Shown here in pieces: positions 7,630 through 15,777 of a stretch of 22,236 bases of DNA. The translations under genes were made by a program, and so were the position numbers. The notes beneath the pieces were generated by a model. That model did no database searches. It worked only from the letters and a program-made list of their open reading frames with translations, and was not told the DNA's origin. Origin of the DNA: Flavobacteriales bacterium UBA1112 (lineage in GTDB: Bacteria > Bacteroidota > Bacteroidia > Flavobacteriales_D > Sanyastnellaceae); contig DCBH01000087.1 in the NCBI GenBank assembly GCA_002313415.1, positions 1-22,236 on the forward strand, written 5' to 3'. Position 1 is the stretch's first letter. Each line of letters begins with the position of its first letter.

Positions 7630-8047
7630 GATGGACGACACAAAGATGATGCGGCTGAGCGAAATTGGGAAAAACACCATTGCTGAAGCCCTCGGATTGG
7701 AAATTACCGAAGTCGGAGATGGCGTTGTTCGCGGCAAAATGCCCGTCGACAGCAGAACACATCAACCCTATGGTTTGTTGCACGGCGGCGCGAGTGTTGT
7801 ACTTGCTGAAAGCCTTGGATCCGTCGGTTCACACGTTTTGGTAGAAGCTCAGGGCAAAGGTGCGGTAGGTATTGAGGTCAACGCCAATCACATCAAAGGA
7901 GTTCGCTCTGGCTGGGTTCATGGCACGGCAACGTTGAGACATCGAGGGGGTCGACTTCACGTCTGGAACATCGACATTTGTGACGACGAGGGTGAACTTG
8001 TTTGTACGTCTCGACTCACTGTAATGATTGTCCCCCGTCGTGAGTAA
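7628..8047 (+). CDS. menI: 1,4-dihydroxy-2-naphthoyl-CoA thioesterase (hotdog fold)
   Basis: This encodes 139 residues if the first ATG (7628) is used; 7631, 7646 and 7649 are alternative ATGs. Family members usually carry about 17 residues before the segment equivalent to TIAEALGLE, which favours 7628 or 7631. The hotdog signature HQPYGLLHGGASVVLAESLG (residues 45-64) matches Escherichia coli MenI/YdiI closely, with the catalytic Glu at position 61 and His52-Gly53-Gly54. The reaction releases 1,4-dihydroxy-2-naphthoate from its CoA ester, which MenA then prenylates. The general family is PaaI-like thioesterases of varied substrate, but the position at the head of menF-menD-menA-menC-menE makes the menaquinone role much the most likely. 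It overlaps menF by 8 nt. Confidence 0.88.
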   Translation: MMDDTKMMRLSEIGKNTIAEALGLEITEVGDGVVRGKMPVDSRTHQPYGLLHGGASVVLAESLGSVGSHVLVEAQGKGAVGIEVNANHIKGVRSGWVHGTATLRHRGGRLHVWNIDICDDEGELVCTSRLTVMIVPRRE

Positions 8048-9065
8048 AACGATTTTTGACGATGTGCCTCATTCCGATGCCCAAGAAATCAAACACGGCT
8101 CGGAACCCTTGCTCTGGTGGCGACCACCAGGACACAGCGAAGTTTTCACGCTGATTCCTGACGCATCCGGCACCAGCACTTTCCACTTCGCGCCTTTCGA
8201 TGCGGCCCAAGGCGCGCCTGAAATCTCCTGGAAAGGTCATGCCGTCAAAACAGAATCACCTGAGGCTGGAACGTTGCCTTTCGTGACGACTTGCGACGTG
8301 TACGACACAACTCGAGGTGCGCACATGACCAATGTTTCTGAAGCCCTCACAGCCATTTCCAAGGGCGAAATGGATAAAGTTGTTGTGTCCCGTACTCGCC
8401 TGTTGCCTGAGGCATTGCCTCCTGAGACCGTATTTCAACAGCTCTGTGCGATGCATCCTCGGGCGTTGGTCTATCTCATGCACCATCCTGTTGAGGGCAC
8501 CTGGTGTGGCGCCACGCCAGAAATTCTACTGCGGGCTCAACAGAATGATGTGGACACCGTGTCCTTGGCTGGTACGCGTCGAGAAGGTTTTCTCGATTCT
8601 TGGACAGACAAAGAGCGACAAGAGCAGCACGTCGTGACCGAACACATCCTAGACGTTCTGTCTGAATTGGGGGCTACAAACTTATCCATACAAGGCCCAC
8701 ATGACAGGAAATATGGGGCACTTACTCACCTTGAGACTCGCCTTGCAGCTCATTACACAGGCGATTTACACCAACTCGCCAAAGCACTGCACCCAACACC
8801 TGCGGTGTGTGGAAGGCCTGTGGACAAAGCCACAGCATTTATTCGGAACAAAGAGCAACACAACCGAACATATTACGCAGGTTTCTTAGGTTGGTCATCC
8901 CCACTTGGCTGTGCTTACTATGTCAATCTTCGCTGCGCACACTGGGCTAACAACGGCGTCGCACTCTTTGCTGGCGGAGGCATTGTAGATGGATCAGTCC
9001 CTGAAGATGAATGGTTAGAGACCGAAGCCAAACTCCAAAGCTTCGCTCCCGCCTTCCTCCCGTGA
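8040..9065 (+). CDS. menF: isochorismate synthase
   Basis: This converts chorismate to isochorismate, the committed step of menaquinone synthesis. The GTG at 8040 gives 341 residues and overlaps the menI stop; a TTG at 8028 is possible but less likely. The chorismate-binding domain fills the C-terminal two thirds. Lys113 (MDKVVVSR) corresponds to the general base Lys190 of E. coli MenF, and Glu161 (GATPEILL) to the general acid Glu240. Further motifs are SLAGTRR, ALHPTPAVCGRP, YYAGFLGW and LFAGGGIVDGS. The N-terminal region is shorter than in E. coli MenF (431 residues), as is usual in Bacteroidetes. An anthranilate or aminodeoxychorismate synthase is unlikely, given the men context. Confidence 0.93.
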   Translation: MSKTIFDDVPHSDAQEIKHGSEPLLWWRPPGHSEVFTLIPDASGTSTFHFAPFDAAQGAPEISWKGHAVKTESPEAGTLPFVTTCDVYDTTRGAHMTNVSEALTAISKGEMDKVVVSRTRLLPEALPPETVFQQLCAMHPRALVYLMHHPVEGTWCGATPEILLRAQQNDVDTVSLAGTRREGFLDSWTDKERQEQHVVTEHILDVLSELGATNLSIQGPHDRKYGALTHLETRLAAHYTGDLHQLAKALHPTPAVCGRPVDKATAFIRNKEQHNRTYYAGFLGWSSPLGCAYYVNLRCAHWANNGVALFAGGGIVDGSVPEDEWLETEAKLQSFAPAFLP

Positions 9066-9085
9066 CCTCCACGTACCTTCGCGGT

Positions 9086-10765
9086 ATGCAGTTGAGTAGC
9101 TCACATCCCGCAGCAGCCGTTCTGGCAGCTGTTTTGGCAGAACAAGGGGTTCGACATGCCGTGGTGAGCCCAGGATCTCGAAATGCGCCCTTGGTTCTGG
9201 CTTTGCATGAACAACCTGAAATTGACGTTCGAGTGAGCATTGACGAAAGAGCTGCTGCGCATCATGCGCTTGGTATCGCGCTCGCAACGTGGACGCCCGT
9301 TCCAGTGGTATGCACGTCCGGAACGGCCGCCCTCAACCACGGTCCTGCCTTGGCTGAAGCGTTTCACGCCCGTATCCCTCTGCTCAGCATCACGGCAGAC
9401 CGACCTGTGGAAGTCATCGGTCGAGGTCACGGTCAGTCCCTAACCCAAGCGGGCTTACATGCCCTGCACACCCTCCATCATGACGTCCTCGACGAATCCG
9501 TCATGGACCGCGAGGAGCTCACGAAACGAACCCGCCATGCTCTTTACAAGGCGATGTTCGGCGGTCCAGGTCAAGCCTCAGGGCCTGTACACCTAAATGT
9601 ACCGTTCGATGAACCCTTGTATGAACTTGCATCTGCTCCAGTGATTCCCTGCGACTTCCTGGAACAAAAGCCAGAGATGCTTTCTACACCTCACAACACT
9701 GAGGAAAAACTTTTTGACGCAATCAGTCGCGGCAAAGCACTTGTTCTAGCTGGACCTCGACCAGCAACTGCACACCGCGTGGCAGAAGCAAGGCGTCAAG
9801 TCCATTTACCTTGCCTTGCCGAACGTGGATCATGCGTCTCTGGCCCCCTCGTTGTGTACGGTGGAGAGCGATTGCTTGAAGGTGGTAAGTGGCCGTCTTC
9901 GGTGCAACCTGAAGCCATCATCACACTCGGTCTGCCCCCCATGTCCAAAGCAATCCGAACCGCTTTGGCAGATCTTCCACATTGGCACGTAGGTGCAGAT
10001 ATGGACGGCGAAGGTGCGGGTTGGGACATTTGGGGCACGTTGCAAGGCGACATGCCTCAATCAGTTCTTCAAATGAGTACCCCCGCAGGCGCTGCCCAGA
10101 ATTGGAAAAATGTGCGAGACCATCTTGACCAAACGCACCAAAAACAAAAACCCACCTGGAGCGACCTAGGCGCTTGGAAAGTAATGACTGAAACGTGGAG
10201 TGGCTGGGAGCGTGAAACGCGACCACGGAGCATTCATGTGGCCAACAGCGCATCAGCACGTTACGCGCAATGGGTTGATTTGGATGCCGCAATGGCACCA
10301 CATGCAGTGTTCCATGCCAACCGGGGCGTGGCAGGCATCGACGGATGTACCTCAACAGCGATAGGTTGGGAAAGTGTCCAGCCAACCAAACAGGGACATT
10401 GGCTGGTCACAGGTGATGTGGCCTTCCACTACGACGCCAATGCATTACTTACAGATCCCGTGTACACCAACTTGAATGTGATTGTCATCAACAATGGTGG
10501 CGGAGGCATCTTTCGTTGGCTGCCGGGGACTCAGCACCCTCATCTCTTCAAACGACATTTCGAAACACCACCCAGCCGCACTGTGAAAGCCCAAGCACAA
10601 GCCATGGAGGCAACCTACTTTCTTGCCTCATGTGCCAAAGACCTCCGTCTGTCCTTGAATCAGGCAGCCGACACCGACGGTCCGACGGTGATTGACGTAC
10701 AAACACCTGCAGAACGAAGTGCCGAAGTCTTGACGCAATATCTCAACGCTTTTCGAAAGACCTAA
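9086..10765 (+). CDS. menD: SEPHCHC synthase (2-succinyl-5-enolpyruvyl-6-hydroxy-3-cyclohexene-1-carboxylate synthase)
   Basis: This is a thiamine-diphosphate enzyme that joins isochorismate to the succinyl semialdehyde unit from 2-oxoglutarate. It has 559 residues from the ATG at 9086; a GTG at 9062 that overlaps the menF stop is a possible alternative adding eight residues. Motifs seen are VVSPGSRNAPLVLAL (27-41), Glu54 in SIDERAAAHHALGIAL (the cofactor-activating Glu), CTSGTAALNHGPALAEA, ITADRP and GQSLTQ. The C-terminal cofactor domain has ANRGVAGIDGCTSTAIG, then the TPP motif starting at GDVAFHYDANALL and ending in the INNGGGGIF segment. It lies 20 nt after menF. The length and motif order are normal for MenD. 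Confidence 0.96.
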   Translation: MQLSSSHPAAAVLAAVLAEQGVRHAVVSPGSRNAPLVLALHEQPEIDVRVSIDERAAAHHALGIALATWTPVPVVCTSGTAALNHGPALAEAFHARIPLLSITADRPVEVIGRGHGQSLTQAGLHALHTLHHDVLDESVMDREELTKRTRHALYKAMFGGPGQASGPVHLNVPFDEPLYELASAPVIPCDFLEQKPEMLSTPHNTEEKLFDAISRGKALVLAGPRPATAHRVAEARRQVHLPCLAERGSCVSGPLVVYGGERLLEGGKWPSSVQPEAIITLGLPPMSKAIRTALADLPHWHVGADMDGEGAGWDIWGTLQGDMPQSVLQMSTPAGAAQNWKNVRDHLDQTHQKQKPTWSDLGAWKVMTETWSGWERETRPRSIHVANSASARYAQWVDLDAAMAPHAVFHANRGVAGIDGCTSTAIGWESVQPTKQGHWLVTGDVAFHYDANALLTDPVYTNLNVIVINNGGGGIFRWLPGTQHPHLFKRHFETPPSRTVKAQAQAMEATYFLASCAKDLRLSLNQAADTDGPTVIDVQTPAERSAEVLTQYLNAFRKT

Positions 10766-10774
10766 AATTTCTTT

Positions 10775-10803
10775 CAGAAGTTGAACTCCTGAATTCAACT
10801 CTG
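10775..10803 (+). other. hairpin in the menD-menA gap
   Basis: AGTTGAA (10779-10785) and TTCAACT (10794-10800) pair perfectly around an 8-nt loop, and CAG/CTG on the outside extends the stem to 10 bp with one bulged A. No T-run follows on the plus strand, so it is not a standard terminator. It sits in the only sizeable gap of the otherwise overlapping men genes, so it could limit read-through or protect the upstream mRNA 3' end. That is inference. Confidence 0.45.
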
Positions 10804-10816
10804 CAAAAACAACACG

Positions 10817-11776
10817 ATGAACATCAAACCATGGATTCAAGCCGCGCGTCTGAGGACCCTTCCCTTGGCAACAACGTGTGTGTTGCTCGGTGGAGCTGTG
10901 GCTCGCGCCCATGGGTTGGATGAATCGAGTTTATCAAGGTTTAACCCTGTCATTTTAAGTGCAGCAATCACGGTAATCCTTCTTCAAATTTTAGCCAATT
11001 TCGCCAACGATTACGGGGATTTCATCAAGGGGACGGACACCGCAGCAGACCGTCAAGATCGAGCCCTAGCCTCGGGACAATTGACCGTCTCATCCGTGAA
11101 AAAAGGAGTGGTGGTTTCCGCAGTCAGTGCCTTCATCGCAGGAATCGTGACATTGATTTTGGCCTTTGTTCCTGGGGTAGTTTCAGGCAACGAAGACATC
11201 GCATTGCACGGGGTGCGAATGGCCGGTCTAGGTGCTTTTGGTGTGGCAGGAATTGTTTCTGCAATCAGATACACGGTAGGAAAAAAAGCGTTTGGTTACC
11301 AGGGGCTCGGTGACATCTACGTGATGTTATTTTTTGGACTCGTTGGAGTTCTTGGAGTGGGACTTTTGGTGGCTCACGAGATTCAAATTGTTTGGGTGTT
11401 GCCAGCCATCTTTTCAGGCTGTATGAGCGTTGCTGTGCTGAATCTGAACAATTTGCGCGACCATCAATCAGATGCGATTTCCAACAAACAGACCATGGTT
11501 GTGCGACTCGGATTTCAGGGAGGTAAATACTATCACTTTGCCATCCTATGCATTGGGTGGACCGCATTGCTTTTGTTTTTTCGAGGGCCCTGGGAAGTCG
11601 GAATGTGGCGAGGTACTATGTGGTATGCCTTGCTTGCACTCTTGCATGCAAGGCATGCTGTGGATGTCTATCGTTGCCAAGATCCGGCCACCCTCGATCC
11701 TGAATTGAAGCGAATCGCCTTGAGCTCTTTCCTCGTGGCTCTGTTCATGTTCATGGATCAAACGCTCAACACATGA
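10817..11776 (+). CDS. menA: 1,4-dihydroxy-2-naphthoate polyprenyltransferase
   Basis: This is an integral membrane UbiA-family enzyme that attaches the polyprenyl tail to dihydroxynaphthoate to give demethylmenaquinone. It has 319 residues with about eight or nine hydrophobic segments. The two Asp-rich prenyl-diphosphate motifs are visible: NFANDYGDFIKGTD (61-74) and NNLRDHQSD (211-219). The N-terminal WIQAARLRTLPLA and SAIRYTVGKKAFGYQGLGD are also typical of MenA rather than UbiA. It follows menD after a 51-nt gap that holds a hairpin, and its TGA overlaps the menC ATG (ATGA). The prenyl chain length cannot be told from sequence. Confidence 0.95.
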   Translation: MNIKPWIQAARLRTLPLATTCVLLGGAVARAHGLDESSLSRFNPVILSAAITVILLQILANFANDYGDFIKGTDTAADRQDRALASGQLTVSSVKKGVVVSAVSAFIAGIVTLILAFVPGVVSGNEDIALHGVRMAGLGAFGVAGIVSAIRYTVGKKAFGYQGLGDIYVMLFFGLVGVLGVGLLVAHEIQIVWVLPAIFSGCMSVAVLNLNNLRDHQSDAISNKQTMVVRLGFQGGKYYHFAILCIGWTALLLFFRGPWEVGMWRGTMWYALLALLHARHAVDVYRCQDPATLDPELKRIALSSFLVALFMFMDQTLNT

Positions 11777-12945
11777 CTTCGAATGACATCTGGCCTCCTG
11801 CCCCCGTCATACGTGGTTTACGTATGACCGTTTTGCCTCACGTTTTAAAATTTAAAACTCCAGCGGCAACATCCCGTGATACACTGAAAGAAAAACCTTC
11901 ATGGTTCCTAGTTGCAGAGGACAAGCAAGGAAGAATCGGAGTGGGTGAATGCAGTTTGATTTTGGGACTGTCTCTGGAAACGTCAGAGATGGCTTTGAAT
12001 CAATTGAATATTGTGGCAAAGAGTGGCTGTCTCGATGTGATGGCAGTTCCCGCGTCTTGTCCGGCTGTGCGGTTTGCCGTGGAGACTGCCGCATGGGACT
12101 TGAGCAAAGGCGGACGAGGGACGATTGCGGAATCTCCATTCTCTCGCGGAGAAAGAGGTATTGACATCAACGGGCTCGTTTGGATGGGGTCTGTTCCAAA
12201 CATGCTCGACCAATTTGATGATCTTGTTCAACGTGGATTTACCACCCTCAAATGCAAAGTGGGTGCCCACGATTGGACGCAGGAACTTCAAATGTTAAAA
12301 GCGGTCAGAGACCGCTGTCCGGCAAATGAATTCACATTGCGAGTGGACGCCAATGGAGCATTTCACAATTTGGATGCGAAGGGTGTTCATTCACGCCTTG
12401 AAGCCCTTGCTGATTTAAACGTTCACAGCATCGAGCAACCTCTATTGCCACAAGACTTAGACCGCTTGGCGGCGCTTTGTAAAGAAAACATTGTCCCCAT
12501 TGCCCTGGACGAGAGCTTAATTGGGGTCCACGCATTGACGGAGCGCATGCGGCTTTTGGATCACATCCGGCCTCAGTACCTCGTGCTGAAACCCTCTTTG
12601 ATTGGTGGGCTTGACAGCGCAACAATTTGGTCTCGTTTGGCCGAACAGCGCGACATGGATTGGTGGGTCACCTCTGCCCTAGAATCCAACATTGGCCTGC
12701 AAGCCATCGCCCAATGGGCGGCAGTTCAGCCGGCGCTAAATCCTGAAAACTCACCGATGCCTCAAGGTCTAGGTACCGGAGGGCTATTCACCAACAACAT
12801 CCCTGGCAACCTCGCCATCGAACGAGGAACCCTCATAACGGCTTCCCAAAAGGCCCGCGATGAGTCAACATGGCGTCAAGGTCTCGCAGGTGCCGTTCGC
12901 CACTTGCCGGGCTGCGGGTGCAACGTCAAACACGACGCCCCATGA
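11773..12945 (+). CDS. menC: o-succinylbenzoate synthase
   Basis: This is an enolase-superfamily enzyme that dehydrates SHCHC to o-succinylbenzoate. It has 390 residues. The catalytic set can be read in full: KCK with the acid/base Lys162 (TTLKCKVGAHDW), metal ligands Asp192 (RVDANGAF), Glu221 (SIEQPLLPQ) and Asp246 (ALDESL), and the second Lys273 (VLKPSLIGG). VTSALESNIGLQAIAQWAA near 299-317 is the usual C-terminal barrel segment. It overlaps both neighbours by 4 nt (ATGA at each end), which indicates translational coupling. A dipeptide epimerase shares this fold, but the menaquinone operon context decides the call. Confidence 0.96.
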   Translation: MTSNDIWPPAPVIRGLRMTVLPHVLKFKTPAATSRDTLKEKPSWFLVAEDKQGRIGVGECSLILGLSLETSEMALNQLNIVAKSGCLDVMAVPASCPAVRFAVETAAWDLSKGGRGTIAESPFSRGERGIDINGLVWMGSVPNMLDQFDDLVQRGFTTLKCKVGAHDWTQELQMLKAVRDRCPANEFTLRVDANGAFHNLDAKGVHSRLEALADLNVHSIEQPLLPQDLDRLAALCKENIVPIALDESLIGVHALTERMRLLDHIRPQYLVLKPSLIGGLDSATIWSRLAEQRDMDWWVTSALESNIGLQAIAQWAAVQPALNPENSPMPQGLGTGGLFTNNIPGNLAIERGTLITASQKARDESTWRQGLAGAVRHLPGCGCNVKHDAP

Positions 12946-14030
12946 TTGACCGGAAGGCGATACGGGGAACCTTCAAATGGGGTCAGCAAGTCTGGCCCGC
13001 CACGGCAATTGGTGCCGCAGAATTTCGGCGTACTCAAGCCAAGCGAGCAAAATGGCTCGCTGAGGTGGCCGAGGTTTGGCTTCGTTGGTGCCGCAAAGAC
13101 GAGCCGGGTATGGTGGTCCAAACCTCAGGCACAACGGGCACCCCAAAACGTATGGAGCACAGCCGCGCTGCGGTGTTGGCAAGCGTGGAAGACACTCTCA
13201 AACATTGGGACCTCGGTGCCGGAACCCGTGCCCTGCTCGCGTTGCCCACCTCTTTTGTGGCAGGTCAAGCCATGATCGTTCGAAGCTTGGTTGGCGCCTG
13301 GGAACTTGAAATCATTGAACCTTCCTCTGCCCCCTCGTGGAACGGTGAGAAGGACTTTGTAGCCCTTACCCCTCACCAAGCCCAAGGCTGGATCGCGCAA
13401 GGTTCCGGCACGACAGTTAAACTGCTGCTCGGAGGAGGCCCCGTCTCCAAATCGCTGCTTGGCATGTTGCTGGACTCGAAACGGGTAGAAGACATTTGGG
13501 AGAGCTACGGATTGAGCGAGACGTTGACCCACGTCGCTGCGCGCAAACTTCAAACCATCGATGACCTACAAAGTCCCTTCCAACCCCTCCCTGGTGTGAC
13601 CATTGAGACCAATGAAGAAGGATGTGCAGTCATTCACGCACCGTCTCGAAACGTCACACTTGAGACCCGAGATTGCATTGAAGAATTGCCAACGGGAGGA
13701 TTTTTGTGGTTGGGGCGTGCCGACGACATCATCAACTCAGGAGGGGTGTTGGTGCACCCCGCAGAGGTGGAGCGTGCATTTGAAACCTTCATGCCTGCGT
13801 GGGTGTCGGACTGGGCCGCCTTTGGGAAGGCGGATGACACTTTGGGCGAGGCTGTGGTGCTGCGTCTTACAGGAACAGTGCCCGAGGATGTTGATGCGAA
13901 AATGATTTTGGAGGAATGGCGTGAAATGCTGAAAGCCATGTTAGGTCCAGCCAAGACGCCACGCACCTTAGAATGGGGAGAGCTCCCACGAACTGACCGC
14001 GGCAAGCTGCGACGGCGGTTGTTGTCTTAA
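12942..14030 (+). CDS. menE: o-succinylbenzoate-CoA ligase
   Basis: This acyl-CoA synthetase activates o-succinylbenzoate through an acyl-adenylate and transfers it to CoA. The ATG overlapping the menC stop gives 362 residues. It is a compact version of the family: it lacks much of the N-terminal domain found in E. coli MenE (about 450), as is common in Bacteroidetes. The AMP-binding P-loop is TSGTTGTPK (61-69). It is followed by ALPTSFVAGQAM, the YGLSET motif (189-194), the hinge GRADDIINSGG (258-268) and the C-terminal catalytic Lys355 in TDRGKLRR. This is the last menaquinone gene in the cluster; rdgB begins 44 nt later. Confidence 0.94.
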   Translation: MIDRKAIRGTFKWGQQVWPATAIGAAEFRRTQAKRAKWLAEVAEVWLRWCRKDEPGMVVQTSGTTGTPKRMEHSRAAVLASVEDTLKHWDLGAGTRALLALPTSFVAGQAMIVRSLVGAWELEIIEPSSAPSWNGEKDFVALTPHQAQGWIAQGSGTTVKLLLGGGPVSKSLLGMLLDSKRVEDIWESYGLSETLTHVAARKLQTIDDLQSPFQPLPGVTIETNEEGCAVIHAPSRNVTLETRDCIEELPTGGFLWLGRADDIINSGGVLVHPAEVERAFETFMPAWVSDWAAFGKADDTLGEAVVLRLTGTVPEDVDAKMILEEWREMLKAMLGPAKTPRTLEWGELPRTDRGKLRRRLLS

Positions 14031-14074
14031 ATGGGGGTTTGGACTTCAGGCCTTGCGAAACCCACCTTTGCGGC

Positions 14075-14692
14075 ATGAACGCCGATCAGCCTACACCAGC
14101 TCGTCCCATCCTCGTATTTGCAACCCACAATCCCCACAAGGTGCGCGAGCTGCAAGAGATGCTCGGAGACCAATACCAGATTCAGAGTCTCACAGACATC
14201 GGGTGCCAAGAGGAAATCGTCGAAGACGCACCCACCCTCGAGGGCAACGCCCGTATTAAGGCACATCATGTGGTAAAGCATTATGGACTTGATTGCTTTG
14301 CAGACGACACAGGGCTCGAGGTAGATGCGCTGGACGGCGCACCAGGCGTCTTGAGCGCGCGTTACGCTGGCACCCACGGAGACGCCGAGGGAAACATGAC
14401 CAAGCTTCTGTTTGAGCTAGAGCGGGTGGGCGCCTCGACAAAAGAAGCTCGGACCGCAAAATTCCGAACGGTCATTTGCTTGATTCAACAAGGCAAAGAA
14501 CACGTGATTGCAGGCCAATGCAAAGGGTTCATCGAGCCGGCAAAATGCGGTGCTGAGGGGTTTGGATACGACCCCATTTTTAAGCCAGAAGACCACAACT
14601 GTACCTTTGCAGAAATGGCTCCTGAAGACAAAAATGCAATCAGCCACAGAGGTCGTGCGGTTCGCGCGATGATTGATTACCTCACCTCTTAA
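14075..14692 (+). CDS. rdgB: XTP/dITP diphosphatase (non-canonical purine NTP pyrophosphatase)
   Basis: This hydrolyses ITP, dITP and XTP to monophosphates, keeping deaminated purines out of nucleic acids. The start is placed at the ATG of MNADQPTPARPILVFATHN, giving 205 residues; a further in-frame start 36 nt upstream adds nothing homologous. Motifs of the HAM1/RdgB family are THNPHKVRELQ (17-27), PTLEGNARIKA (53-63), FADDTGLEVDAL (75-86), GAEGFGYDPIF and SHRGRAVRAM near the end. It sits 44 nt after menE and may share its transcript, though the functions are unrelated. Confidence 0.96.
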   Translation: MNADQPTPARPILVFATHNPHKVRELQEMLGDQYQIQSLTDIGCQEEIVEDAPTLEGNARIKAHHVVKHYGLDCFADDTGLEVDALDGAPGVLSARYAGTHGDAEGNMTKLLFELERVGASTKEARTAKFRTVICLIQQGKEHVIAGQCKGFIEPAKCGAEGFGYDPIFKPEDHNCTFAEMAPEDKNAISHRGRAVRAMIDYLTS

Positions 14693-14776
14693 TTGTGGAA
14701 AAGCCCCTTGATTTCTTCCCGTTTTTTTAGGTAGAATGCAGAGAACAACGTTGAGGGAGGTCGCATATTTGGAGTG

Positions 14777-15730
14777 ATGAATTACCTCGACTTTGAAGAG
14801 CCGATCCAAACCTTGCGCGAGCAGCTCGATCAGGCAAGAGAGATTCAGGACAAGAACGACTTGGACATGACGACCACAGTGGAGGAGCTGGAGGTCAAAA
14901 TCAGAGAGGTGACCAAGGAGCTTTACAGCAAGCTCACACCATGGCAAAGAGTGCAAGTGAGTCGTCACCCTGACCGGCCATACACATTAGATTACATCGA
15001 AGCGTTGACTGAAGGTGACTTTTTGGAATTGCACGGCGACCGCACCGTGAAAGACGACAAGGCAATGGTGGGAGGATTGGGAGAGCTTGATGGAAGGCCA
15101 GTCATGTTCATCGGTCAGCAGAAAGGAATCAACACCAAGATGCGTCAGTACCGCAACTTTGGAATGGCCAACCCTGAAGGGTATCGCAAGGCCCTGCGCT
15201 TGATGCGTCTTGCTGAAAAATTCAACCGCCCCGTTGTGACGCTCATCGACACTCCGGGCGCTTATCCTGGCTTGGAGGCGGAGGAACGCGGTCAAGGTGA
15301 AGCGATCGCCCGCAATCTGATGGAAATGTGCACTCTTCGTGTGCCCATCATATGCATCGTCATCGGTGAGGGTGCCTCAGGGGGTGCACTGGGAATCGGA
15401 ATTGGGGACAAAGTATTCATGATGGAAAACACCTGGTACAGTGTCATCAGCCCCGAATCGTGCTCAAGCATCTTGTGGCGATCTTGGGACTACAAGATGC
15501 AAGCTGCCGAAGCCCTAAAGCTTACAGGAGACGACATGAAGGGACTGGGACTCGTGGACGAAATCGTGCCGGAACCTTTAGGTGGGGCGCATGCCAATCG
15601 AGAAGAAACCTTTGCCACCGTCAAATCACTCCTTATTAAAGAACTCGACAAACTTCAAAAACAAGACGCCGACAAGCGGATCAACACTCGACTTCGCAAG
15701 TTCTCCAACATGGGAGTTGTTGCAGGCTGA
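14777..15730 (+). CDS. accA: acetyl-CoA carboxylase carboxyltransferase subunit alpha
   Basis: With AccD this forms the carboxyltransferase that makes malonyl-CoA, the first step of fatty-acid synthesis. The ATG at 14777 gives 317 residues, normal for the family. GGAG lies just upstream, and a GTG at 14774 is an alternative. Motifs include a charged N-terminal helical region, SRHPDRPYTLDYI, LHGDRTVKDD, QQKGINTKMRQYRNFGMANP, TLIDTPGAYPGLEAEERGQ, IGEGASGGALGIGIGD and WYSVISPESCSSILW. It stands 84 nt after rdgB; that gap has a T-run (about 14722-14728) but no clear stem or promoter. Confidence 0.97.
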   Translation: MNYLDFEEPIQTLREQLDQAREIQDKNDLDMTTTVEELEVKIREVTKELYSKLTPWQRVQVSRHPDRPYTLDYIEALTEGDFLELHGDRTVKDDKAMVGGLGELDGRPVMFIGQQKGINTKMRQYRNFGMANPEGYRKALRLMRLAEKFNRPVVTLIDTPGAYPGLEAEERGQGEAIARNLMEMCTLRVPIICIVIGEGASGGALGIGIGDKVFMMENTWYSVISPESCSSILWRSWDYKMQAAEALKLTGDDMKGLGLVDEIVPEPLGGAHANREETFATVKSLLIKELDKLQKQDADKRINTRLRKFSNMGVVAG

Positions 15731-15749
15731 GATCCGTCTCTGAATTGGT

Positions 15750-15757
15750 TAATTTTG
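15750..15757 (+). promoter_or_regulatory. TAnnTTTG -7 box before the TPR lipoprotein gene
   Basis: TAATTTTG matches the Bacteroidetes -7 consensus and lies 20 nt upstream of the ATG at 15778. This spacing gives a short leader of roughly 13-15 nt. A TTG at about 15720-15722 is somewhat too far upstream to be an ideal -33 element. It would let the lipoprotein be transcribed independently of accA. Confidence 0.45.
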
Positions 15758-15777
15758 ACTCAGAATTCACAACACAC

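Noticed and set aside
7630..7737. N-terminal extension of the response regulator by 36 residues
   Set aside because: It would run antisense through the conserved menI start region. The receiver domain starts just after the ATG at 7629, and the extra residues show no family resemblance.
14693..14776. T-run between rdgB and accA as a terminator
   Set aside because: Seven T are present near 14722-14728, but I cannot build a convincing stem directly before them.
14417..14968. 183-residue minus-strand open frame across the rdgB-accA junction
   Set aside because: It overlaps conserved coding sequence of both genes and has no recognisable motifs.
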